A stretch of DNA of 64,000 nt, from positions 2,372,649 to 2,436,648 of the forward strand of contig OX578142.1 of the NCBI GenBank assembly GCA_951213105.1, written 5' to 3'. The DNA is from Amaurobius ferox. Its lineage: Eukaryota; Arthropoda; Arachnida; Araneae; Amaurobiidae. Both the position numbers and the translations under genes were made by a program. The notes under the pieces were generated by a model. It was not told the origin of the DNA. It searched no databases and saw only the letters and a program-made list of their open reading frames with translations. Each line of letters starts with the position of its first letter. Within the stretch, counting starts at the first letter, position 1. Shown in pieces: positions 1-10,411 of the stretch.

Positions 1-766
1 GCAGCAGAACAGACAGGCAAACAAACAAACAACAAACCATAAAGATACAGCAAACAACATAAAGAACACAGCAAACAACATAAAATCACTGCAAACAACA
101 TGAAGAAGGGAGTCAGACAATTAAAAGAAATTAAACTTTCTATTAGTGTTTAAATTCAAAGGTCTTAAGTTAACGGTTTAAAACTTAATCGATCCCAAAT
201 TTTGAAATTTATAATGATACTAAATTCTCAATAAAAGAAGTGATTCCATTAAAAGTTCTATCAGATTTATATAGTTTTTAATATTTTTTTTTTATTAAGA
301 GTAAAGATATAATTTTAGTTTATATTTACAAGCCTGGTTTCCATAAAGGATCAAACCCAAGGGTTAAATCCAGGAAAATTAAAATATTCATCACTAAAAC
401 CAGATAAAAACGTTAATTAATTAAAGAAAATATGCCAGTAAACAGTTAAAAAGTTTTAAGTTAAAGGAAGATAATTAAAAGTTTATTATTATTATTATTA
501 TTATTTTTTTTTTAAAAACATAACATTTACACTAAGGGTTATAAAGTGTTTTTTCACTCTCTTTTCTATTTTTTCCTTCTCTAAAACTTATCAATTATTC
601 TAAGAATGAAACAACGGAGGTCAATTATAAGTGTAGAATTACTATTTCCGAGCAGTAAAAATATATTAATATACAGCAAAAATCATATAAATATACAGCA
701 AAAGTCATTAAATGGCAAAGCATTATTAAAAAGTAACACAGGACAGGTGAGAAATCTCAGAAAAGT
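1..766 (-). other. 3' untranslated region of element A (partial)
   Basis: AT-rich non-coding sequence downstream of the ORF1 stop. It holds three degenerate copies of CAGCAAACAACATAAAG near 49-105, a TTA microsatellite near 483-506, and no open frame that looks real. It matches 8545-9310 of element B. Confidence 0.75.
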
Positions 767-1867
767 CTAAAGAGTTTTTTGAAGATTCTTAATACGTAAG
801 AGTTCCCTGTGGAGGGCATGACAGTTGGCCCTGTCCCTAGCATTATGTTTTGTACACCATTGAAGAGAGGAATCTTGCAAGTTGGCTGATATACAGTTAG
901 GACAAGACGGGGTTTTAGCATTACAGGTCTTGAAAGAGTGTTTATCAGAGGAGCACTGGCTACACTTACTGGATGGTTGACGGCAGGTGGCAGCAGAGTG
1001 ACCGAATCCTTGGCAATGGTAACATATTTGCAAGGAAACATATTTCTTTATATTGAAGTATTGGAAGTGATAGTACAGTTTTTTGATGTCTATAAGTGAT
1101 TTTCCGGCGGCAACATCAGTCAAGATCACCCAATTATTGGATCCCAATTTGTTCTTAAAGGTTTTGATTATCTTAAACTCCTGTATTTCAGTATTGGAAA
1201 GGTTTTTTAAGAGCAGAGGCTTGATGTCTGCCTCAGAGATATTCACAGGAACGTTAAAAATAATAAGTGGCATTTTCCGGACAGGTGGCCTGTGTATGAC
1301 AAAATTATCCGAGAGATCAGAGTTTATAAATTTAGGCAGTATGGATTCGTCATCTTCGTCACGGCAAGTGATTTTAAGGGTATCTCTGCTGATGGTGGAA
1401 ACATTTTGAATTTTTACGTTAAGTGGGCAGTCAGACAAATGAAGATCATTCTTGAGTTGATCAAGAGATTTAGTTTGATCCTTTCCACGGAGCAACACAC
1501 TGGCATAGGATGGTTTGTTGTGATGAGAACCAGGACGAAGTTCATTATGAAGATCCAAGTTTGTAAGGTTCTTACGGACAACGTCATCAACAAAAGCGGG
1601 AATTTCTTGGAGGTCCTGAGCAAGGCAGTTCGTAAAATTAGCGAGGTCTAATGATATGGAGTTTTTCAGCTGGTAGAGATCCTCGTGGAAAGTAGTTTTA
1701 ATTTCCTGCAAAGCGTTTAAAGAATCTTGATCCGGAGGGGTGACTGTTGAAGACTGTGATTCAAAGAGATAGCAGGTTGTTTTAATCTTGTCGATTTTGC
1801 AATTCAAAAATTCTTGTTGGGTTTCAGAGGGTTTAACATGTCGAACTAGAAAACTACATGTCGAACT
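767..1867 (-). CDS. Retrotransposon ORF1 (Gag-like zinc-knuckle protein), 5'-truncated
   Basis: This is a nucleic-acid-binding ORF1 protein of a non-LTR retrotransposon, expected to coat the element RNA. Its C-terminal part shows two CX2CX4HX4C knuckles (CYHCQGFGHSAATC and CSQCSSDKHSFKTC), then a third, longer Cys/His motif beginning CPNC and ending in a WCTKHNARDRANC-type segment. Upstream lies an RRM-like segment with PLIIFNVP and NNWVIL strands. The frame has no convincing ATG. It stays open to the junction with the satellite at 1868, and residues near the junction (VRHV..ETQQEFL) align with the interior of ORF1 in elements C and D, so the true N-terminus is missing. No ORF2 follows. Family assignment is firm; whether the protein is made is unknown. 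Confidence 0.85.
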   Translation of the reverse strand, partial: SSTCSFLVRHVKPSETQQEFLNCKIDKIKTTCYLFESQSSTVTPPDQDSLNALQEIKTTFHEDLYQLKNSISLDLANFTNCLAQDLQEIPAFVDDVVRKNLTNLDLHNELRPGSHHNKPSYASVLLRGKDQTKSLDQLKNDLHLSDCPLNVKIQNVSTISRDTLKITCRDEDDESILPKFINSDLSDNFVIHRPPVRKMPLIIFNVPVNISEADIKPLLLKNLSNTEIQEFKIIKTFKNKLGSNNWVILTDVAAGKSLIDIKKLYYHFQYFNIKKYVSLQICYHCQGFGHSAATCRQPSSKCSQCSSDKHSFKTCNAKTPSCPNCISANLQDSSLQWCTKHNARDRANCHALHRELLRIKNLQKTL

Positions 1868-1869
1868 AG
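1837..1869. repeat. 20-bp-period direct repeat at the 5' end of element A
   Basis: CATGTCGAACTAG occurs at 1837-1849 and again at 1857-1869, separated by AAAACTA, immediately before the satellite. The last G can equally be assigned to the target G-run. The same arrangement is present in element B. Confidence 0.85.
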
Positions 1870-4800
1870 GGGGGGTAGCATGAAAAAGTATAGATTTTTC
1901 GAAATTTTGAAACCTCGTTTTCGGACATCAAACAGAAGGTATCGGCCAGAAAGCCAGGAAATCGGTTTTCTCCATCGAAATTAGATATAAAAAATTGTAT
2001 TTGAACGAAAATTATCATGGTCGGATTTTTCACAAAATCGGTAAGGGGGGGTAGCATGAAAAAGTATAGATTTTTCGAAATTTTGAAACCTCGTTTTTTG
2101 GACATCAAACAGAAGGTATCGGCCAGAAAGCCAGGAAATCGGTCTTCTCCATCGAAATTAGATATAAAAAATTGTATTTGAACGAAAATTATCATGGTCG
2201 GATTTTTCACAAAATCGGTAAGGGGGGGTAGCATGAAAAAGTATAGATTTTTCGAAATTTTGAAACCTCGTTTTTTGGACATCAAACAGAAGGTATCGGC
2301 CAGAAAGCCAGGAAATCGGACTTCTCCATCGAAATTAGATATAAAAAATAGTATTTGAACGAAAATTATCATGGTCGGATTTTTCACAACATCGGTAAGG
2401 GGGGTAGCATGAAAAAGTATAGATTTTTCGAAATTTTGAAACCTCGTTTTTTGGACATCAAACAGAAGGTATCGGCCAGAAAGCCAGGAAATCGGTCTTC
2501 TCCATCGAAATTAGATATAAAAAATTGTATTTGAACGAAAATTATCATGGTCGGATTTTTCACAAAATCGGTAAGGGGGGGTAGCATGAAAAAGTATAGA
2601 TTTTTCGAAATTTTGAAACCTCGTTTTTTGGACATCAAACAGAAGGTATCGGCCAGAAAGCCAGGAAATCGGTCTTCTCCATCGAAATTAGATATAAAAA
2701 ATTGTATTTGAACGAAAATTATCATGGTCGGATTTTTCACAAAACCGGTAAGGGGGGGTAGCATGAAAAAGTATAGATTTTTCGAAATTTTGAAACCTCG
2801 TTTTTTGGACATCAAACAGAAGGTATCGGCCAGAAAGCCAGAAAATCGGTCTTCTCCATCGAAATTAGATATAAAAAATTGTATTTGAACGAAAATTATC
2901 ATGGTCGGATTTTTCACAAAATCGGTAAGGGGGGGTAGCATGAAAAAGTATAGATTTTTCGAAATTTTGAAACCTCGTTTTTTGGACATCAAACAGAAGG
3001 TATCGGCCTGAAAGCCAGAAAATCGGTCTTCTCCATCGAAATTAGATATAAAAAATTGTATTTGAACGAAAATTATCATGGTCGGATTTTTCACAAAATC
3101 GGTAAGGGGGGGTAGCATGAAAAAGTATAAATTTTTCGAAATTTTGAAACCTTTTTTTTCGGACATCAAACAGAAGGTATCGGCCAGAAAGCCAGGAAAA
3201 CGGTTTTCTCCATCGAAATTAGATATAAAAAATTGTATTTGAACGAAAATTATCATGGTCGGATTTTTCACAAAATCGGTAAGGGGGGGGTAGCATGAAA
3301 AAGTATAGATTTTTCGAAATTTTGAAACCTCGTTTTTTGGACATCAAACAGAAGGTATCGGCCAGAAAACCAGGAAATCGGTCTTCTCCATCGAAATTAG
3401 ATATAAAAAATTGTATTTGAACGAAAATTATCATGGTCGGATTTTTCACAAAATCGGTAAGGGGGGGTAGCATGAAAAAGTATAGATTTTTCGAAATTTT
3501 GAAACCACGTTTTTTGGACATCAAACAGAAGGTATCGGCCAGAAAGCTAGGAAATCGGACTTCTCCATCGAAATTAGATATAAAAAATTGTATTTGAACG
3601 AAAATTATCATGGTCGGATTTTTCACAAAATCGGTAAGGGGGGGTAGCATGAAAAAGTATAGATTTTTCGAAATTTTGAAACCTCGTTTTTTGGACATCA
3701 AACAGAAGGTATCGGCCAGAAAGCCAGGAAATCGGTCTTCTCCATCGAAATTAGATATAAAAAATTGTATTTGAACGAAAATTATCATGGTCGGAATTTT
3801 CACAAAATCGGTAAGGGGGGGTAGCATGAAAAAGTATAGTTTTTTCGAAATTTTGAAACCTCGTTTTTTGGACATCAAACAGAAGGTATCGGCCAGAAAG
3901 CCAGGAAATCGGTCTTCTCCATCGAAATTAGATATAAAAAATTGTATTTGAACGAAAATTATCATGGTCGCATTTTTCACAAAATCGGTAAGGGGGGGTA
4001 GCATGAAAAAGTATAGATTTTTCGAAATTTTGAAACCTCGTTTTTTGGACATCAAACAGAAGGTATCGGCCAGAAAGCCAGAAAATCGGTCTTCTCCATC
4101 GAAATTAGATATAAAAAATTGTATTTGAACGAAAATTATCATGGTCGGATTTTTCACAAAATCGGTAAGGGGGGGTAGCATGAAAAAGTATAAATTTTTC
4201 GAAATTTTGAAACCTCGTTTTCGGACATCAAACAGAAGGTATCGGCCAGAAAGCCAGGAAATCGGTTTTCTCCATCGAAATTAGATATAAAAAATTGTAT
4301 TTGAACGAAAATTATCATGGTCGGATTTTTCACAAAATCGGTAAGGGGGGGGTAGCATGAAAAAGTATAGATTTTTCGAAATTTTGAAACCTCGTTTTTT
4401 GGACATCAAACAGAAGGTATCGGCCAGAAAACCAGGAAATCGGTCTTCTCCATCGAAATTAGATATAAAAAATTGTATTTGAACGAAAATTATCATGGTC
4501 GGATTTTTCACAATATCGGTAAGGGGGGGTAGCATGAAAAAGTATAGATTTTTCGAAATTTTGAAACCTCGTTTTTTGGACATCAAACAGAAGGTATCGG
4601 CCAGAAAGCCAGGAAATCGGTCTTCTCCATCGAAATTAGATATAAAAAATTGTATTTGAACGAAAATTATCATGGTCGGATTTTTCACAATATCGGTAAG
4701 GGGGGGTAGCATGAAAAAGTATAGATTTTTCGAAATTTTGAAACCTCGATTTTTGGACATCAAACAGAAGGTATCGGCCAGAAAGCCAGGAAATCGGTCT

Positions 4801-5054
4801 TCTCCATCGAAATTAGATTAAAAAATTGTATTTGAACGAAAATTATCATGGTCGGATTTTTCACAAAATCGGTAAGGGGGGGGGGTAGCATGAAAAGTAT
4901 AGATTTTTCGAAATTTTGAAACCTCGTTTTTTGGACATTAAACAGAAGGTATCGGCCAGAAAACCAGGAAATCGGTCTTCTCCATCGAAATTAGATATAA
5001 AAAATTGTATTTGAACGAAAATTATCATGGTCGGATTTTTCACAAAATCGGTAA

Positions 5055-5071
5055 GGGGGGGTAGCATGAAA
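5055..5071. other. Target-site duplication, left copy, of the 29-bp insertion
   Basis: GGGGGGGTAGCATGAAA, repeated exactly at 5101-5117 on the other side of the inserted fragment. Confidence 0.85.
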
Positions 5072-5100
5072 GGCCCAGACCATACAGCCAACCCAGGGGA
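5072..5100 (-). mobile_element. 29-bp retrotransposon 3'-end fragment in the satellite
   Basis: The sequence begins GGCCCAGACCATACAGCC and matches the extreme 3' end of all the larger elements. It then returns directly to GGGGGGGTAGCATGAAA and normal satellite. It is flanked by perfect 17-bp duplications, so it reads as an extremely 5'-truncated retrotransposition event. A gene-conversion scar is the alternative. Confidence 0.85.
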
Positions 5101-5117
5101 GGGGGGGTAGCATGAAA
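5101..5117. other. Target-site duplication, right copy, of the 29-bp insertion
   Basis: GGGGGGGTAGCATGAAA, identical to 5055-5071; the satellite monomer continues from here. Confidence 0.85.
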
Positions 5118-8100
5118 AAGTATAGATTTTTCGAAATTTTGAAACCTCGTTTTTTTGGACATCAAACAGAAGGTATCGGCCAGAAAGCCAGGAAATCGGT
5201 CTTCTCCATCGAAATTAGATATAAAAAATTGTATTTGAACGAAAATTATCATGGTCGGATTTTTCACAAAATCGGTAAGGGGGGGTAGCATGAAAAAGTA
5301 TAGATTTTTCGAAATTTTGAAACCTCGTTTTTTTGGACATCAAACAGAAGGTATCGGCCAGAAAGCCAGAAAATCGGTCTTCTCCATCGAAATTAGATAT
5401 AAAAAAAAAAAAAATTGTATTTGAACGAAAATTATCATGGTCGGATTTTTCACAAAATCGGTAAGGGGGGGTAGCATGAAAAAGTATAAATTTTTCGAAA
5501 TTTTGAAACCTCGTTTTCGGACATCAAAGAGAAGGTATCGGCCAGAAAGCCAGGAAAACGGTTTTCTCCATCGAAATTAGATATAAAAAATTGTATTTGA
5601 ACGAAAATTATCATGGTCGGATTTTTCACAAAATCGGTAAGGGGGGGTAGCATGAAAAAGTATAGATTTTTCGAAATTTTGAAACCTCGTTTTTTGGACA
5701 TCAAACAGAAGGTATCGGCCAGAAAACCAGGAAATCGGTCTTCTCCATCGAAATTAGATATAAAAAATTGTATTTGAACGAAAATTATCATGGTCGGATT
5801 TTTCACAAAATCGGTAAGGGGGGGTAGCATGAAAAAGTATAGATTTTTCGAAATTTTGAAACCACGTTTTTTGGACATCAAACAGAAGGTATCGGCCAGA
5901 AAGCTAGGAAATCGGACTTCTCCATCGAAATTAGATATAAAAAATTGTATTTGAACGAAAATTATCATGGTCGGATTTTTCGCAAAATCGGTAAGGGGGG
6001 GGTAGCATGAAAAAGTATAGATTTTTCGAAATTTTGAAACCTCGTTTTTTGGACATCAAACAGAAGGTATCGGCCAGAAAGCCAGGAAATCGGTCTTCTC
6101 CATCGAAATTAGATATAAAAAATTGTATTTGAACGAAAATTATCATGGTCGGATTTTTCACAAAATCGGTAAGGGGAGGTAGCATGAAAAAGTATAGATT
6201 TTTCGAAATTTTGAAACCTCGTTTTTTGGACATCAAACAGAAGGTATCGGCCAGAAAGCCAGGAAATCGGTCTTCTCCATCGAAATTAGATATAAAAAAT
6301 TGTATTTGAACGAAAATTATCATGGTCGGATTTTTCACAAAATCGGTAAGGGGGGGTAGCATGAAAAAGTATAAATTTTTCGAAATTTTGAAACCTCGTT
6401 TTCGGACATCAAACAGAAGGTATCGGCCAGAAAGCCAGGAAATCGGTTTTTTCCATCGAAATTAGATATAAAAAATTGTATTTGAACGAAAATTATCATG
6501 GTCGGATTTTTCACAAAATCGGTAAGGGGGGGTAGCATGAAAAAGTATAGATTTTTCGAAATTTTGAAACCTCGTTTTTTGGACATCAAACAGAAGGTAT
6601 CGGCCAGAAAACCAGGAAATCGGTCTTCTCCATCGAAATGAGATATAAAAAATTGTATTTGAACGAAAATTATCATGGTCGGATTTTTCACAATATCGGT
6701 AAGGGGGGGTAGCATGAAAAAGTATAGATTTTTCGAAATTTTGAAACCTCGTTTTTTGGACATCAAACAGAAGGTATCGGCCAGAAAGCCAGGAAATCGG
6801 TCTTCTCCATCGAAATTAGATATAAAAAATTGTATTTGAACGAAAATTATCATGGTCGGATTTTTCACAAAATCGGTAAGGGGGGGTAGCATGAAAAAGT
6901 ATAGATTTTTCGAAATTTTGAAACCTCGTTTTTTGGACATCAAACAGAAGGTATCGGCCAGAAAGCCAGGAAATCGGTCTTCTCCATCGAAATTAGATAT
7001 AAAAAATTGTATTTGAACGAAAATTATCATGGTCGGATTTTTCACAAAATCGGTAAGGAGGGGTAGCATGAAAAAGTATAGATTTTTCGAAATTTTGAAA
7101 CCTCGTTTTTTGGACATCAAACAGAAGGTATCGGCCAGAAAACCAGGAAATCGGTCTTCTCCATCGAAATGAGATATAAAAAATTGTATTTGAACGAAAA
7201 TTATCATGGTCGGATTTTTCACAATATCGGTAAGGGGGGGTAGCATGAAAAAGTATAGATTTTTCGAAATTTTGAAACCTCGTTTTTTGGACATCAAAAA
7301 GAAGGTATCGGCCAGAAAGCCAGGAAATCGGTCTTCTCCATCGAAATTAGATTAAAAAATTGTATTTGAACGAAAATTATCATGGTCGGATTTTTCACAA
7401 AATCGGTAAGGGGGGGGGTAGCATGAAAAGTATAGATTTTTCGAAATTTTGAAACCTCGTTTTTTGGACATCAAACAGAAGGTATCGGCCAGAAAACCAG
7501 GAAATCGGTCTTCTCCATCGAAATTAGATATAAAAAATTGTATTTGAACGAAAATTATCATGGTCGGATTTTTCACAAAATCGGTAAGGGGGGGTAGCAT
7601 GAAAAAGTATAGATTTTTCGAAATTTTGAAACCTCGTTTTTTGGACATCAAACAGAAGGTATCGGCCAGAAAGCCAGGAAATCGGTCTTCTCCATCGAAA
7701 TTAGATATAAAAAATTGTATTTGAACGAAAATTATCTTGGTCGGATTTTTCACAAAAATCGGTAAGGGGGGGTAGCATGAAAAAGTATAGATTTTTCGAA
7801 ATTTTGAAACCTCGTTTTTTGGACATCAAACAGAAGGTATCGGCCAGAAAGCCAGAAAATCGGTCTTCTCCATCGAAATTAGATATAAAAAATTGTATTT
7901 GAACGAAAATTATCATGGTCGGATTTTTCACAAAATCGGTAAGGGGGGGTAGCATGAAAAAGTATAGATTTTTCGAAATTTTGAAACCTCGTTTTTTGGA
8001 CATCAAACAGAAGGTATCGGCCAGAAAACCAGGAAATCGGTCTTCTCCATCGAAATGAGATATAAAAAATTGTATTTGAACGAAAATTATCATGGTCGGA

Positions 8101-8296
8101 TTTTTCACAAAATCGGTAAGGGGGGGTAGCATGAAAAAGTATAGATTTTTCGAAATTTTGAAACCACGTTTTTTGGACATCAAACAGAAGGTATCGGCCA
8201 GTAAGCTAGGAAATCGGACTTCTCCATCGAAATTAGATATAAAAAATTGTATTTGAACGAAAATTATCATGGTCGGATTTTTCACAAAATCGGTAA

Positions 8297-8313
8297 GGGG
8301 GGGTAGCATGAAA
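8297..8313. other. Target-site duplication at the 3' end of element B
   Basis: GGGGGGGTAGCATGAAA directly precedes the element 3' terminus (GGCCCAG on the plus strand). The matching copy is at 10413-10429. Confidence 0.85.
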
Positions 8314-9310
8314 GGCCCAGACCATACAGCCAACCCAGGGGTTTATGGCAGTTTAATGTATGGCCGGGAGAAAATTTAGAACAGGAAATTTAGAACAGGA
8401 GAATTTAGAAATTTAGAAAATTTAGAACAGAAGACCGACTTCCACAGACCGACACCCACGAGCAGCCCAGAGTAAACCAGTAGTTTATTAAATAATCAAT
8501 CAAAGGTTACAGTTACAAAATATTAGGTGTCACGTAGGACACAGGCAGCAGAACAGACAGGCAAACAAACAAACAACAAACCATAAAGATACAGCAAACA
8601 ACATAAAGAACACAGCAAACAACATAAAATCACTGCAAACAACATGAAGAAGGGAGTCAGACAATTAAAAGAAATTAAACTTTCTATTAGTGTTTAAATT
8701 CAAAGGTCTTAAGTTAACGGTTTAAAACTTAATCGATCCCAAATTTTGAAATTTATAATGATACTAAATTCTCAATAAAAGAAGTGATTCCATTAAAAGT
8801 TCTATCAGATTTATATAGTTTTTAATATTTTTTTTTTATTAAGAGTAAAGATATAATTTTAGTTTATATTTACAAGCCTGGTTTCCATAAAGGATCAAAC
8901 CCAAGGGTTAAATCCAGGAAAATTAAAATATTCATCACTAAAACCAGATAAAAACGTTAATTAATTAAAGAAAATATGCCAGTAAACAGTTAAAAAGTTT
9001 TAAGTTAAAGGAAGATAATTAAAAGTTTATTATTATTATTATTATTATTTTTTTTTTAAAAACATAACATTTACACTAAGGGTTATAAAGTGTTTTTTCA
9101 CTCTCTTTTCTATTTTTTTCTTCTCTAAAACTTATCAATTATTCTAAGAATGAAACAACGGAGGTCAATTATAAGTGTAGAATTACTATTTCCGAGCAGT
9201 AAAAATATATTAATATACAGCAAAAATCATATAAATATACAGCAAAAGTCATTAAATGGCAAAGCATTATTAAAAAGTAACACAGGACAGGTGAGAAATC
9301 TCAGAAAAGT
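8314..9310 (-). other. 3' untranslated region of element B
   Basis: The terminal ~280 bp (to about 8594) match the 3' ends of elements C, D, E and F. The first ~860 bp (to about 9172) also match C and E. It contains short ATTTAGAACAGG-type repeats at about 8365-8425, one GTGTCACGTAGGACAC hairpin near 8527-8542, three CAGCAAACAACATAAAG-type copies at about 8593-8649, and a TTA microsatellite near 9027-9050. Confidence 0.85.
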
Positions 9311-10411
9311 CTAAAGAGTTTTTTGAAGATTCTTAATACGTAAGAGTTCCCTGTGGAGGGCATGACAGTTGGCCCTGTCCCTAGCATTATGTTTTGTACA
9401 CCATTGAAGAGAGGAATCTTGCAAGTTGGCTGATATACAGTTAGGACAAGACGGGGTTTTAGCATTACAGGTCTTGAAAGAGTGTTTATCAGAGGAGCAC
9501 TGGCTACACTTACTGGATGGTTGACGGCAGGTGGCAGCAGAGTGACCGAATCCTTGGCAATGGTAACATATTTGCAAGGAAACATATTTCTTTATATTGA
9601 AGTATTGGAAGTGATAGTACAGTTTTTTGATGTCTATAAGTGATTTTCCGGCGGCAACATCAGTCAAGATCACCCAATTATTGGATCCCAATTTGTTCTT
9701 AAAGGTTTTGATTATCTTAAACTCCTGTATTTCAGTATTGGAAAGGTTTTTTAAGAGCAGAGGCTTGATGTCTGCCTCAGAGATATTCACAGGAACGTTA
9801 AAAATAATAAGTGGCATTTTCCGGACAGGTGGCCTGTGTATGACAAAATTATCCGAGAGATCAGAGTTTATAAATTTAGGCAGTATGGATTCGTCATCTT
9901 CGTCACGGCAAGTGATTTTAAGGGTATCTCTGCTGATGGTGGAAACATTTTGAATTTTTACGTTAAGTGGGCAGTCAGACAAATGAAGATCATTCTTGAG
10001 TTGATCAAGAGATTTAGTTTGATCCTTTCCACGGAGCAACACACTGGCATAGGATGGTTTGTTGTGATGAGAACCAGGACGAAGTTCATTATGAAGATCC
10101 AAGTTTGTAAGGTTCTTACGGACAACGTCATCAACAAAAGCAGGAATTTCTTGGAGGTCCTGAGCAAGGCAGTTCGTAAAATTAGCGAGGTCTAATGATA
10201 TGGAGTTTTTCAGCTGGTAGAGATCCTCGTGGAAAGTAGTTTTAATTTCCTGCAAAGCGTTTAAAGAATCTTGATCCGGAGGGGTGACTGTTGAAGACTG
10301 TGATTCAAAGAGATAACAGGTTGTTTTAATCTTGTCGATTTTGCAATTCAAAAATTCTTGTTGGGTTTCAGAGGGTTTAACATGTCGAACTAGAAAACTA
10401 CATGTCGAACT
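9311..10411 (-). CDS. Retrotransposon ORF1 (Gag-like zinc-knuckle protein), 5'-truncated, copy B
   Basis: This is the element B copy of the ORF1 protein, an RNA-binding particle protein by family. The visible translated part is the same as in element A: an RRM-like central segment followed by CYHCQGFGHSAATC and CSQCSSDKHSFKTC knuckles and a third CPNC-initiated Cys/His motif, ending LQKTL before the stop. The frame is open to the 5' junction without an in-frame ATG. The first satellite ATG upstream (within the target motif, read on the minus strand) is one nucleotide out of frame because the C-run there has seven bases. I therefore call it a truncated gene. Its intactness over about 366 codons is notable for a non-autonomous copy. 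Confidence 0.85.
   Translation of the reverse strand, partial: SSTCSFLVRHVKPSETQQEFLNCKIDKIKTTCYLFESQSSTVTPPDQDSLNALQEIKTTFHEDLYQLKNSISLDLANFTNCLAQDLQEIPAFVDDVVRKNLTNLDLHNELRPGSHHNKPSYASVLLRGKDQTKSLDQLKNDLHLSDCPLNVKIQNVSTISRDTLKITCRDEDDESILPKFINSDLSDNFVIHRPPVRKMPLIIFNVPVNISEADIKPLLLKNLSNTEIQEFKIIKTFKNKLGSNNWVILTDVAAGKSLIDIKKLYYHFQYFNIKKYVSLQICYHCQGFGHSAATCRQPSSKCSQCSSDKHSFKTCNAKTPSCPNCISANLQDSSLQWCTKHNARDRANCHALHRELLRIKNLQKTL

Larger units (their letters stand above)
1..1868 (-). mobile_element. Element A: ORF1-only non-LTR retrotransposon, 3' end outside window
   Basis: This element reads right to left. It carries a zinc-knuckle ORF1 and then a long 3' untranslated region that runs off the window start. 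It is almost identical to element B at a constant offset of 8,544 bp; I noticed only about three base differences over 1.87 kb. From that match, about 231 bp of its 3' end lie outside the window. Its 5' end abuts the satellite target motif (GGGGGGGTAGCATGAAA at 1869-1885). There is no ORF2. Confidence 0.9.
1869..8313. repeat. 177-bp satellite array, block 1
   Basis: About 36 head-to-tail monomers of about 177 bp. Each contains a G-run followed by TAGCATGAAAAAG, then TTTTTCGAAATTTTG, GGACATCAAACAGAAGG, CCATCGAAATTAGATATAA and CATGGTCGGATTTTTCAC. Consecutive GTAGCATG motifs at 2581, 2758 and 2935 give the 177-bp period. Variants include a short deletion giving TTTTCGGACATC, G-runs of 6-9, and point changes. 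A three-monomer (533 bp) duplication is marked by GAAATGAGATAT at about 6637 and 7170 and CACAATATCGG at about 6690 and 7223. The minus strand stays open across monomers because 177 is 59 codons; I do not regard this as a gene. Confidence 0.97.

Noticed and set aside
1869..8313. CENP-B box in the monomer
   Set aside because: A TTTCGATGGAGAAGACC-like stretch on the minus strand has the TTCG and A positions but not the CGGG core; not called.
1869..8313. G-quadruplex-forming element in the satellite
   Set aside because: There is one G-run per 177-bp monomer, so no four runs lie close enough for an intramolecular quadruplex of the usual kind.
1866..8333. Many minus-strand open frames of 70-390 residues in the satellite
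   Set aside because: They are translations of the 59-codon monomer, repeated in register, broken by one-base deletions and G-run changes, with no recognisable domain; treated as satellite, not genes.
8484..8489. AATAAA on the minus strand as a poly(A) signal of the elements
   Set aside because: It lies about 170 bp from the element 3' end, too far for that end to be made by this signal, and the copies carry no poly(A) tail.
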